From positions 1 through 64,000 of the forward strand of contig DASVOE010000072.1 of assembly GCA_036383515.1 (NCBI GenBank): a DNA stretch of 64,000 nt. Direction: 5' to 3'. The notes under the pieces were generated by a model. That model worked only from the letters and a program-made list of their open reading frames with translations, was not told the origin of the DNA and made no database searches. The position numbers and the translations under genes were made by a program. Positions 8,907 to 16,998 of this stretch are shown here, piece after piece (positions within the stretch are counted from its first letter, which is position 1; each line of letters starts with the position of its first letter). This stretch comes from CADEDV01 sp036383515. Lineage in GTDB: Bacteria; Bacteroidota; Bacteroidia; Chitinophagales; Chitinophagaceae.

Positions 8907-9932
8907 ATGCACAACGCACATTTCTTCCTGAAGTATCGCCTGCATCATCTTTTTTTCTGGATGTTGTTAATGGGTCTTTGGTTTATGTTCAGACACGAAG
9001 ACTATGTCAACGAAAGAACAGCTTTTATTGTTACACTGATCAAAGTGGTAGACCTGGCCCTGCTGGTTTATATCACTAATTATGTTTTATTGCCGCAGCT
9101 TTTTTACAAAAAGAGATACTTGTTGTTCGCTGTTGTTTTTATCGTTATGATTGTTGCCAGCAGCTTTATTAAAATGCAGATACTCGGTCGTTTTTTGCAG
9201 GATGCAAGGCTTCTTGATCTTAGCAGTAACTGGAAGGCAAGGGTGTATGACAATATAGTGCCCCATTTTTTCCTGGTTATTGCCGGCGCTGCAGTGAAAC
9301 TAATGTTTGATTATACTAAAATGCAGCAGCGTCTTGCGGAAACAGCAAAAGAAAAAGCAGAAACAGAATTAAATTTTCTGAAATCGCAGATCAACCCTCA
9401 TTTCCTGTTCAATTCATTGAACTCGGTTTACTTCCTGATCAATAAAGAGAATGCGGAGGCCAGAGAAGCGCTGCATAAATTTTCAGAAATGCTGCGCTAC
9501 CAGCTCTATGAAATGGGGGGCGATAAAATCCCTATTGAAAAGGAGATTGATTACCTACATGACTATGCCGGCCTGCAGCAACTTCGAAAAGATGAAAAAT
9601 ATACGATCGAGTTTCATCATGCTCCTTCGGTAAAAGGATTTACGATTGAACCATTGCTGCTGATACCCTTTGTAGAAAATGCTTTCAAGCATATTTCACA
9701 TCATAACGATAAACCCAATTTCATTAAAGTGGATATGAACCGCATGAACGGTGTTTTTACTTTCTCGGTCGAAAATTCGAGGGAAGTAAATCATACTTCA
9801 GAGAAAAAAGGAGGCATCGGGTTGCCCAACGTAAAACGAAGACTCGAACTATTATACCCGGGTAAACATGAATTATCCATCCTTGAAACAGCAAAAACAT
9901 TTTCAGTACAACTTAATCTCCGGCTATCATGA
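8907..9932 (+). CDS. LytS-type sensor histidine kinase
   Basis: This 341-residue membrane kinase has about four transmembrane helices (residues about 12-28, 40-63, 70-92, 118-135), a short coiled segment, and a His_kinase/HATPase unit. The phosphoacceptor is His165 in SQINPHFLFNSLN. An N-box-like PFVENAFKH and G-rich GGIGLPNVKRRL follow. There is no large sensory domain, so the signal is probably membrane-related. Its stop overlaps the response-regulator start by four bases (ATGA), which implies translational coupling. Confidence 0.92.
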   Translation: MHNAHFFLKYRLHHLFFWMLLMGLWFMFRHEDYVNERTAFIVTLIKVVDLALLVYITNYVLLPQLFYKKRYLLFAVVFIVMIVASSFIKMQILGRFLQDARLLDLSSNWKARVYDNIVPHFFLVIAGAAVKLMFDYTKMQQRLAETAKEKAETELNFLKSQINPHFLFNSLNSVYFLINKENAEAREALHKFSEMLRYQLYEMGGDKIPIEKEIDYLHDYAGLQQLRKDEKYTIEFHHAPSVKGFTIEPLLLIPFVENAFKHISHHNDKPNFIKVDMNRMNGVFTFSVENSREVNHTSEKKGGIGLPNVKRRLELLYPGKHELSILETAKTFSVQLNLRLS

Positions 9933-10651
9933 TTCTCCATTGTATTGTCATCGATGATGAACCACTGGCCCGCAAAGGCCTGAAGGAATATATTGCTGAC
10001 ACCGATTTTCTTATGCTGGCCGGAGAATTCGATAATCCCTTAAAAGCTACCGAACTCATCGGCAGGGGAGAAGCCCAACTGCTATTTTTGGATATCCAGA
10101 TGCCGAAGATTACCGGGCTTGAATTTTTTAAAACCCTGCAGCATGCACCACCCGTGATCTTTACCACAGCTTATCCTCAATATGCACTGGAAGGATTTGA
10201 AGTGAATGCACTCGATTACCTCGTAAAGCCCATTTCGTTCGAACGTTTTTTTAAAGCGGCATTGAAAGCAAAAGAATATTACGAGGTAAGAGAAAAAAAT
10301 CTTTCCGAAGCACAAACTGCTTTAGCCAACTATTTTTTTATTAAAGCAGATAATAAGTTGGTAAAACTTAAGTATGAGGATGTATTGTTTGCTGAAGCCT
10401 TGCAGAATTATGTCGTCATTCATACAAAAGATAAAAAATATATCACCTATCTCACGTTTAAATCGGTGGAAGACTATTTACCGGCCGATCGGTTTATCAA
10501 AACACATAAATCTTATATCGTGGCGGCGGCAAAGATCGAAAGTATTGAGGGCAATAATATCCGGATAGAACAGCATCATATTCCTATCAGCCGAAACCTG
10601 AAAGATGAAGTAATGGAAAAATTATTAAAAGGGAAGTTTTTGAAAAGATAG
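9929..10651 (+). CDS. LytTR family response regulator
   Basis: A 240-residue regulator. The receiver domain covers residues 1-120 with acidic pocket Asp9/Asp10, phosphoacceptor Asp55 (LLFLDIQMP) and Lys of DYLVKP. A LytTR DNA-binding domain covers residues about 135-238 (FFIKADNKLVKL, FIKTHKSYIVAAAKIE, ISRNLK). It is the partner of the preceding kinase, with an ATGA overlap. Targets cannot be inferred from the sequence. Confidence 0.94.
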   Translation: MILHCIVIDDEPLARKGLKEYIADTDFLMLAGEFDNPLKATELIGRGEAQLLFLDIQMPKITGLEFFKTLQHAPPVIFTTAYPQYALEGFEVNALDYLVKPISFERFFKAALKAKEYYEVREKNLSEAQTALANYFFIKADNKLVKLKYEDVLFAEALQNYVVIHTKDKKYITYLTFKSVEDYLPADRFIKTHKSYIVAAAKIESIEGNNIRIEQHHIPISRNLKDEVMEKLLKGKFLKR

Positions 10652-10667
10652 AAGAAGCTTTTCCGAC

Positions 10668-11090
10668 TCATTGATCATATCCTTCGGTATTCTGAACAAT
10701 CTGACCATAGTTTACCAGCAGTTCAGTGCCGGCTGCAATGTCTTCCAGCGCTTCAAAGTATTCTCCATCGTTTACAGATAATACATTAGGAGTAGCGGAA
10801 TGATTCAGGTAGTTTACCATATCCATCACTTTGAATCCGTAATCGGGGACAAAATAATGATCTTCATCATAAAGGCAATAGGTCTCTACCATATTGCGGG
10901 AATGATCAGGTAGCGTCTCAACATCCTTTATAGGCAATTTGATCCATTCGCCTATGTTCTTAGAAAAAATATTCCGGCAACCTTTAGGAATATCCCGGAG
11001 GGCAAAAACGCCAATTCCATCCAGTGGAGAAGGCTTTAACATGATATACGTTTCCTGTGAAAGCTCCTGCAGCAGTGCTTCTTTCGTCAT
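10668..11090 (-). CDS. SET domain protein
   Basis: This 140-residue protein is a minimal SET domain. GIGVFALRDIPKG marks the N-terminal SET strand. NYLNHSATPNV (NHS motif) and GTELLVNYG form the SAM/lysine-binding knot. SET enzymes methylate lysine side chains; bacterial free-standing ones have few known targets. It is convergent with the LytTR regulator, ending 16 bases from it. Activity and substrate are inferred from the family only. Confidence 0.88.
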   Translation of the reverse strand: MTKEALLQELSQETYIMLKPSPLDGIGVFALRDIPKGCRNIFSKNIGEWIKLPIKDVETLPDHSRNMVETYCLYDEDHYFVPDYGFKVMDMVNYLNHSATPNVLSVNDGEYFEALEDIAAGTELLVNYGQIVQNTEGYDQ

Positions 11091-11110
11091 AAATTGGTGG
11101 ATAAAATAAA

Positions 11111-11266
11111 TTAGCTGCCCCGCTGTGAACCGGTGTTAGATTGTTTGCTCACAAAGCCGCCTGACTTTGGTTTCTGAATGAATTTAGAGCCAGGGCCAGC
11201 TGCCGGCGTATTTTTTTTCTTGTCTTTCTTTTTGCCTTTGTTGTTTTGCTGATTCAGTAATGACAT
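11111..11266 (-). CDS. Small basic Lys/Gly-rich protein
   Basis: A 51-residue protein from the ATG at 11266 (MSLLNQQNNKGKKKDKKKN). It is strongly basic and low complexity with a Gly/Ser-rich tail. It lies 20 bases upstream of the SET gene on the same strand, so it could be co-transcribed. A longer in-frame reading to 11329 has an unconvincing hydrophobic start. Similar tiny Lys-rich proteins are common in Chitinophagaceae, with no known role. Confidence 0.5.
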   Translation of the reverse strand: MSLLNQQNNKGKKKDKKKNTPAAGPGSKFIQKPKSGGFVSKQSNTGSQRGS

Positions 11267-11446
11267 AAGAATATTAATTTTTATAAAATCACTGTAAAGA
11301 TAACAGATTCTTGAATGAAAGAAAACCATACGGGGGTGCGTAGATGAAAAATTGAAGCCAATTCAAATTTTTTTATGGATTTGAGGAAAATGGGTAATGG
11401 GTAAGCACAAATATTTCTCTAACTTTATAGCGACTTGCTTCCCGTC

Positions 11447-12475
11447 ATGAAAATGACACTCACGATATGGTTCTTATTCTTTACCTCAGGAATTTTTTGC
11501 CAGGGGCTATCTCAAAATTTTGTTGTCAAACCATCCTCTTCCATTCTTACTGATCCGGCATCACTATCCGCATGGCTCACTTCACGTTTAACTACCAACA
11601 GGGAAAAAACAGAAGCCATCTTTACCTGGATCACCAATAATATATCCTACCAAACCCCTGTTGTGCGGAGACCCTCCAAAAAAAATAAGCAGATTTCTTT
11701 TTCTATCGAGGAAGAAGATGATAATAAAGCCCTTCCTCCGCTAACCGAGCGGATCGCAGTAAAAGTTTTGCAACAAAAGCAGGCTGTTTGCGAGGGATAT
11801 GCAAGATTATTTCAATCGCTCTGTTATCATGCAGGAATACCGGCTGTTATTGTTACGGGGTATGCCCGGGCTGATATCAACAGGAATGAAAATAAATTCC
11901 GCTCCAATCATGCATGGAATGCCGTATTTATTGATAGCGCCTGGTATTTGCTGGATGCTACCTGGGCCAGTGGTTATATAACGATGCCATCAGGTGATTT
12001 TATAAAACAGTATGACAGTTATTATTTCCTTGCAGCGCCAGAAAAATTTATCCGGCATCATTTTCCGGATGATCTGCGCTGGACATTGCTCGAGAATCCT
12101 CCTGCGATCACCGAATTTAAAAACACTGCTTTTCGCCAGCGATCTTTCAATAAATATTTTATTACTTCCTGGTATCCTGCCAGCGGAATTATTGAAGCTA
12201 CAGTTGGCGATACGCTTCACTTAGAAATCGAAATGGATGCTATACGCCAGCGAATGGATATTGCTCCTGATTCCTTATGGGATTCTGCAAGCCTGAATTA
12301 CGGACCCGCATACGCTTACGTGAAACCTGATAAGATCACTGATTCTAAAATTACTTACCAGTTCCCGGTAACCTCAACAGAAGTGCAATGGCTGCATGTG
12401 ATGTATAATAACGATGCAGTGTTGCGCTACCGGGTGAATAGTAAGAAGCCTGCGGTTGATATGGTGAAGAAATAG
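11447..12475 (+). CDS. Secreted transglutaminase-like protein
   Basis: This 342-residue protein has a signal peptide (residues about 1-18, ending FCQG). The transglutaminase-core triad is visible: Cys115 in QAVCEGYARLF, His155 in SNHAWNAV and Asp170 in YLLDATWASG. These folds act as peptidases or cross-linking enzymes on periplasmic or surface substrates. The C-terminal 150 residues look like a beta domain of unknown function. The start at 11447 is preferred over the TTG at 11435. A possible -7 element (TAACTTTA) lies just upstream. Confidence 0.87.
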   Translation: MKMTLTIWFLFFTSGIFCQGLSQNFVVKPSSSILTDPASLSAWLTSRLTTNREKTEAIFTWITNNISYQTPVVRRPSKKNKQISFSIEEEDDNKALPPLTERIAVKVLQQKQAVCEGYARLFQSLCYHAGIPAVIVTGYARADINRNENKFRSNHAWNAVFIDSAWYLLDATWASGYITMPSGDFIKQYDSYYFLAAPEKFIRHHFPDDLRWTLLENPPAITEFKNTAFRQRSFNKYFITSWYPASGIIEATVGDTLHLEIEMDAIRQRMDIAPDSLWDSASLNYGPAYAYVKPDKITDSKITYQFPVTSTEVQWLHVMYNNDAVLRYRVNSKKPAVDMVKK

Positions 12476-12573
12476 TTTTTGTTCCGTTTACCCTGTTGAA
12501 AATATAGAAAGAGGGAGATGCTAATGATAATTTGGTTGACGAATTATAATTGTATCATTTTAAAAACTTTATT

Positions 12574-12966
12574 ATGGGACAGCGCCTCATTTCTAAAATA
12601 GCCATCTGGATTTTATCTCTTGTTATGATAAGGTTCGGTATTTATCATTTCCAGGAACCTCAACGGCTGATGGAATATGTGCCCGGTAATTTACCCGGGG
12701 GCATCAATTCTGTTTATGTAGTAGGAGCTGCTTATATACTGGCAGCCATCGCCTTCATCACCAATAAATTTGTAAAAATAGTTGCCTACCTGCTGGCTGC
12801 TTTACTGGTTGCTTCCGTATTCATGATCCATTTACCCATCTATAACCAGGCTGGGTCAGCTGATGTAAGACAAGAGGCATTAATAGCCATGCTGAAAGAT
12901 TTGGCTATTGCAGCATTTGCTTTGCATATTGCCGGCAGTGCCGATAGTCATGGTGTGAAGTATTGA
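12574..12966 (+). CDS. DoxX-like small membrane protein
   Basis: A 130-residue protein with four predicted transmembrane helices and the DoxX-like features GIYHF near the first helix and a GxNSVYVVGAAYI second helix. DoxX-type proteins are linked to quinone or thiosulfate metabolism in a few organisms, but most are uncharacterised. The ATG at 12574 is preferred over the upstream TTG at 12550. Confidence 0.7.
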   Translation: MGQRLISKIAIWILSLVMIRFGIYHFQEPQRLMEYVPGNLPGGINSVYVVGAAYILAAIAFITNKFVKIVAYLLAALLVASVFMIHLPIYNQAGSADVRQEALIAMLKDLAIAAFALHIAGSADSHGVKY

Positions 12967-13015
12967 ATTACTCTTCCATTTAACAGTAAAACCTGTTTGC
13001 CTGGTATGAAAATTT

Positions 13016-13035
13016 ACCCGGCGAACGGGTTTTTT
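13016..13035 (+). terminator. Rho-independent terminator after the DoxX-like gene
   Basis: ACCCG and CGGGT form a 5-bp stem around a GCGAA loop (13016-13030), followed by six T in all (13030-13035). It is 50 bases past the DoxX-like stop. Confidence 0.6.
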
Positions 13036-13158
13036 AAAATTATTCCGGGAAATATATTAATAAACACAAAGCAGATCAACCTGTCTTAAAGATAAATGGA
13101 TTACGGAAGGGAATCAATGCTTCAGGAAATTTATTATTTTCATCAAAATGTCTTTAAC

Positions 13159-13617
13159 ATGACTTCCAAAGCCACTACCCCCGAACAGTATTTAAAAGAA
13201 TTGCCGGCTGACCGCAAAGAAGCTGTTACACAATTGCGAAACGTGATTGTAAAAAACCTTCCCAAAGGATTCCAGGAGGGCATGGGTTATGGCATGCTCG
13301 GTTATTCGGTGCCGCATTCCATTTACCCGGCAGGTTATCATTGTGATCCTAAACAGCCATTACCCTTTGCCGGCATTGCCTCTCAGAAAAATTTTATCGC
13401 ATTTTATCATATGGGTGTATACGCCATGCCTGAATTGCTGAAATGGTTTGTTGCAGAATATCCCAAACATAGTACTGCCAGGCTTGATATGGGCAAAAGC
13501 TGTCTCCGGTTTAAAAAATCAGAACATATACCCTATAAGTTAATTGGTGAACTGGTGAAAAAAGTGAGTGTGAAAGATTGGATCAGTGTGTATGAACAGA
13601 ATATGAAACGCAAATAA
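13159..13617 (+). CDS. DUF1801 family protein
   Basis: A 152-residue cytoplasmic protein from the ATG at 13159 (MTSKATTPEQYLKELPADRK). It has the DUF1801 (YdhG-like) fold pattern: an N-terminal two-helix segment, a central GFQEGMGYGMLGYSVP, and a late KSCLRFKKSEHIPYKLI. The function is unknown; relatives include frataxin-like folds. A longer reading from 13096 adds 21 residues with no homology signature, so I shortened it. Confidence 0.82.
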   Translation: MTSKATTPEQYLKELPADRKEAVTQLRNVIVKNLPKGFQEGMGYGMLGYSVPHSIYPAGYHCDPKQPLPFAGIASQKNFIAFYHMGVYAMPELLKWFVAEYPKHSTARLDMGKSCLRFKKSEHIPYKLIGELVKKVSVKDWISVYEQNMKRK

Positions 13618-13713
13618 GTATTGCTGGAACAGGGATTATCGTGGATTTATTTTTTAATTAATACCTCATGCGACCAATATGCTTGCATATGATTTTGATT
13701 CAACTAGGTCATA

Positions 13714-14097
13714 TTGAGTTCCGCTACGAAAAAACACTGTAATAGTTCATTTCTTTTTGTAGATAATCTGGTAAGCACTATAAAAACCTACACTGACAAA
13801 GATATTAGCTATAACTACCTAGAAAAGGTTATGCCTGATGTAAACGAAAAGTTCTTTCAGGGAACAAAGGATTTTGAAGGTTATATTGATGATGTATACC
13901 GTCTAACTATTAAGGGAGATAAAATTAAAATCATAGCTCCACCAGACGGCAATGATAATATTGTGTTTGAAGGTTCAATAAAGAATGGAGAGATATTAGA
14001 CCCAAACGGATTTGCAGGTAATTTTATTTATATAAAGCCCCTCCTGTACTACAGATACAGGGATAATAGATGGTTCGTATTTTATGAATTCAATTAA
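13714..14097 (+). CDS. Hypothetical protein, possibly 5'-truncated
   Basis: The open frame of 127 codons begins only with a TTG and has no ATG for about 40 codons. It reads SATKKHCNSSFLFVDNLVS and ends DNRWFVFYEFN. The central part is acidic and beta-rich. It could be the 3' part of a gene whose start was lost, since the following 300 bases hold another broken gene. The last bases overlap the convergent pseudogene. No family is recognised. Confidence 0.4.
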   Translation: MSSATKKHCNSSFLFVDNLVSTIKTYTDKDISYNYLEKVMPDVNEKFFQGTKDFEGYIDDVYRLTIKGDKIKIIAPPDGNDNIVFEGSIKNGEILDPNGFAGNFIYIKPLLYYRYRDNRWFVFYEFN

Positions 14098-14392
14098 ACA
14101 TCCACAAAATTCTTGACATCTTTCCGATAACATGCCAGTCTTTTCCCATCAAATGTAAATACCTTCACTTTCGCTTCCCTAGCCCTTTTGGTAAGGGTGA
14201 TCACAGATATGTTTCTACCGGCCTCTTTTAGCTCTTTGGATAACTTAACGAAAATGTCACCCGTTCATCTTTATCTGTCTGTAGTGAGTCTGATTTGCCC
14301 TGCTGGTACACTGTCTGGAGTAATTCCTTCAGGTCAATACCATTGAAAGAGATATTTGCACCTTCAATTGTTATGGTTGTAGTCATGGCCAT
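14094..14392 (-). pseudogene. Frameshifted small gene (about 99 codons if repaired)
   Basis: Read on the minus strand from the ATG at 14392, the frame encodes MAMTTTITIEGANISFNGID and continues to a TAA after ERVTFSLSYPKS. One base out of frame, a lysine-rich C-terminus continues (FVKLSKELKEAGRNI, then KVKVFTFDGKRLACYRKD) to a TAA at 14094-14096. Adding one G in the GGG run near 14260 joins the halves smoothly (DERGDIFVKLSK). This is either a genuine one-base deletion or a sequencing error. The product is not recognised. Confidence 0.6.
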
Positions 14393-14709
14393 TTGTTATA
14401 AATTCAGCAGCAAATTAATATTATTTCAATCAACAATAATAGACATTATTATTTCCTCTTAAATATAAAGTGCCACTTAAGTTTCATTGGAATGCAGATA
14501 TGAATCATGTGAAAAGGACTGATTGATGCGCAAAAAATTATTAATAATAGCGCAAACTTTTTATTAATAATGCGCAAAAACTGCGTAAAGAAAAATTATT
14601 TTAATTTTTTTAAAGTCTACCAATCAATATTTTATCAGGTATTATTACTATTAGTAATTTGGAATTATCAATTAGCTCAATCTACATTTGGTGGACAAAA
14701 GCAAACAAA
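14393..14709. other. Gene-free AT-rich stretch
   Basis: About 320 bases without a supportable gene. A run of GCGCAAAAA-like words recurs (for example at 14528 and 14571), which may be remnants or regulatory direct repeats. No hairpin with a T-tract was seen. Confidence 0.4.
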
Positions 14710-14862
14710 ATGAAAGCATCTACATTCACAGTTAAGCCGCTTCCAACAACAAAGAAATTTGGAAAAATTATTTTCATGAATAGTGAAGTGAGAATACTTA
14801 CTGTCGTAAAAAAGAAGGAGGCAAAAACTATCTCTATCAACAGGATCAATCAAAAACCGTAA
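14710..14862 (+). CDS. Small hypothetical protein
   Basis: A 50-residue basic ORF from the ATG at 14710 (MKASTFTVKPLPTTKKFGK). It is followed 28 bases later by another tiny basic ORF and then by a strong terminator, which suggests a real short operon. No family is recognised. It is rich in Lys and lacks a signal peptide. Confidence 0.4.
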   Translation: MKASTFTVKPLPTTKKFGKIIFMNSEVRILTVVKKKEAKTISINRINQKP

Positions 14863-14890
14863 ACAATTTTCCACTATAAAAACAACTACT

Positions 14891-15049
14891 ATGAGTAAAA
14901 CACAATTAGAAAAGAAGTATTCAAAGATGAACTCTCCGGCTATATTAAGCAAAATAATGAAAGGTAACATGGGAAAAAAAGAGGCAACTGTTGCTGCCAA
15001 TGTTGCTGAAAAAAGATTTCCGACTCCCTTGGAGAGTAGGGTAAAGTAA
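14891..15049 (+). CDS. Small hypothetical protein
   Basis: A 52-residue basic ORF (begins MSKTQLEKKYSKMNSPAILS, ends PTPLESRVK). It follows the 14710 ORF at a 28-base gap, and a clear rho-independent terminator lies 27 bases past its stop, so the pair is likely transcribed. Function unknown. Confidence 0.4.
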   Translation: MSKTQLEKKYSKMNSPAILSKIMKGNMGKKEATVAANVAEKRFPTPLESRVK

Positions 15050-15075
15050 ATACCAGGTCTGAAATACCAAAAGGG

Positions 15076-15107
15076 AGCCGTCCATTACCAGGGCGGCTTT
15101 TCTTTTT
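15076..15107 (+). terminator. Rho-independent terminator
   Basis: AGCCGTCC (15076-15083) pairs with GGGCGGCT (15091-15098) with one G-T wobble over a 7-base loop, followed by TTTTCTTTTT-like sequence. It closes the two-small-gene unit. Confidence 0.85.
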
Positions 15108-15109
15108 GC

Positions 15110-15531
15110 TTTATAGGATTATTGCTGACTGCATAGCCACTTATTTTATAAATGTGTTAGCTATAGTGTAAAAAGAAGCAGATCGATGCAGCAGAGATGC
15201 TCACCGTGACAGAGCAAGCGAAGAAGACGGACAAAAGCTAAGGCATTTTCTATACTTATTCGATTTTTAATAAGACTGTAGAAAAATATAAAATCAAACG
15301 ATTACGACTAAGTGTAAACCATAAAAATCTCACTTAATCACAAAATAATTTTGGTGCGAATAAAATTATAGATAGATTTATTTACCATTATAATTGATAG
15401 CGCAACAAAGGCCACCAATCACTTTATTGTTTTTCCAAGATAAGGTTAACACTCCCGATTAGTTTTTATAATAGTTCTGCTCAGGTACTTAGCACCTGAT
15501 ATAGATTTTATTATTAGAAAACTAACTGCTT
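15110..15531 (+). other. Intergenic region upstream of the RHS locus
   Basis: About 420 bases with no convincing gene. A short open stretch at about 15166-15240 reads KKQIDAAEMLTV and ends TDKS before a stop; it could be a decayed gene tail. The promoter of the RHS locus should lie here, but I could not place a clear -7 box. Confidence 0.35.
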
Positions 15532-16989
15532 ATGCTGATGTATTGCTACAGATTGATTGTTCTTGTTGCATTCACGTGTTCAAGCGTTATGGCTGTATCA
15601 CAGGACAGCAGCAGCCGTTCATTGCCTTCTATATCCATACACTATCCCGATAAGATTTCAGCTAAGGCAAAAGAATTGGAAGAAAAGCTGGATAAAAAAT
15701 CAGCAAAAGCTTTAGAACAATTACAAAAGCAGGAAGCAAAGATGAAGCGCAAGCTGATGAAGATCGATTCATTGGCAGCCAATAATGTGTTTGCTGATGC
15801 AGACAAGCAATACAAAGACTTAGTGCAACGATTAAAGGGAAGCAAAACGGGTCAGTATATTCCGAATCTGGATACACTTATTACTTCTATGAAATTCCTG
15901 GAGGAAAATCCGCAACTTTTATCACAAGCAAAAGAAGTAAAAGATAAAGTGAAAGATGCGCTGGGTAAAGTGAATGGATTAAAAGACCAGTTTCAAAAAG
16001 CAAAGGACATCAAAAAATTCCTGAAAGAGAGAAGGCAATATTTAAAACAAGAGCTTAGCAAATTCGGATTTACAAAGGATCTGAAGAAAATTAATAAAGA
16101 AGCCTATTATTATGCGCAGCAGGTCAATGAATACAAAGAGATACTGAAAGACTCAAAGAAAACGGAACGCAAAGCGATTGAGCTGCTCAGCAAAACAAAG
16201 CTGTTCAAAGACTTTATGCGGAAGAACAGTCAGCTGGCTTCGTTATTCCGGTTACCGGGTGATCCCAATGATCCTTCAGCACAAGTCAGTTTAGCAGGAT
16301 TGCAAACAAGAGCACAGGTGAATGGATTGATACAACAACAACTCTCCGCTGGTGGCCCGGGGGCACAACAACAGTTTCAACAAAATCTGCAAGCATCGCA
16401 ATCACAATTACAACAACTGAAAAGTAAAATCTTAAAAGCTGGCGGTAGCAGTAGTAATGATGATGTGCCTGATTTTAAACCCAACGGACAGAAGACCAAA
16501 GGGTTCCTTCAACGCCTTGAATACGGCACTAACGTGCAAACACAAAAGGCATCCAACTTTTTTCCTGTGACAAGTGATATAGGACTATCGGTTGGATATA
16601 AACTGAATGATAAATCGGTGATCGGCATTGGCGCTTCTTATAAGATGGGCTGGGGTCGTGGCTGGAATCATATGCGGTTTACCAGTGAAGGGATGGGACT
16701 AAGAAGTTTTATTGACTGGAAAATCAAAGGCAGCTTTTTTCTTACGGGCGGATATGAACAGAATTATAAACCGTATCTGCAAAATGTTTTGATCCCTTCC
16801 CCCTTCGGGGGAAGCCGGATGGGGGCTGCCTGGCAGCATAGTGGGTTGATCGGACTGAGCAAGATCATTGCTGTAAAAACAAATTTCTTTAAGAAAACAA
16901 AGTTGCAATTACTGTATGATTTACTGAGTCAACAGCAGGTGCCGAGGACACAGCAAATAATTTTTAGAATTGGATATACCATAAAATGA
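15532..16989 (+). CDS. Secreted coiled-coil protein with C-terminal beta-barrel-like domain, RHS-associated
   Basis: A 485-residue protein with a signal peptide (residues about 1-24). Residues about 45-220 are a long, Lys/Glu/Leu-rich coiled coil; residues about 270-300 are Gln/Ser-rich. The last 170 residues are aromatic beta-strands ending in FRIGYTIK, as in outer-membrane barrels. It precedes the first RHS gene by 9 bases and so probably acts with it, perhaps as an anchor or export partner (inference). A palindromic repeat is embedded in the coding sequence at 16796-16814. Confidence 0.75.
   Translation: MLMYCYRLIVLVAFTCSSVMAVSQDSSSRSLPSISIHYPDKISAKAKELEEKLDKKSAKALEQLQKQEAKMKRKLMKIDSLAANNVFADADKQYKDLVQRLKGSKTGQYIPNLDTLITSMKFLEENPQLLSQAKEVKDKVKDALGKVNGLKDQFQKAKDIKKFLKERRQYLKQELSKFGFTKDLKKINKEAYYYAQQVNEYKEILKDSKKTERKAIELLSKTKLFKDFMRKNSQLASLFRLPGDPNDPSAQVSLAGLQTRAQVNGLIQQQLSAGGPGAQQQFQQNLQASQSQLQQLKSKILKAGGSSSNDDVPDFKPNGQKTKGFLQRLEYGTNVQTQKASNFFPVTSDIGLSVGYKLNDKSVIGIGASYKMGWGRGWNHMRFTSEGMGLRSFIDWKIKGSFFLTGGYEQNYKPYLQNVLIPSPFGGSRMGAAWQHSGLIGLSKIIAVKTNFFKKTKLQLLYDLLSQQQVPRTQQIIFRIGYTIK
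16796..16814. repeat. C-rich/G-rich hairpin repeat embedded in a CDS
   Basis: CTTCCCCC and GGGGGAAG form a perfect 8-bp stem around TTC. It has the look of a dispersed intergenic hairpin, yet lies in frame in the coiled-coil/barrel gene and encodes IPSPFGGSRMG. Confidence 0.7.
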
Positions 16990-16998
16990 ATCCTTAGT

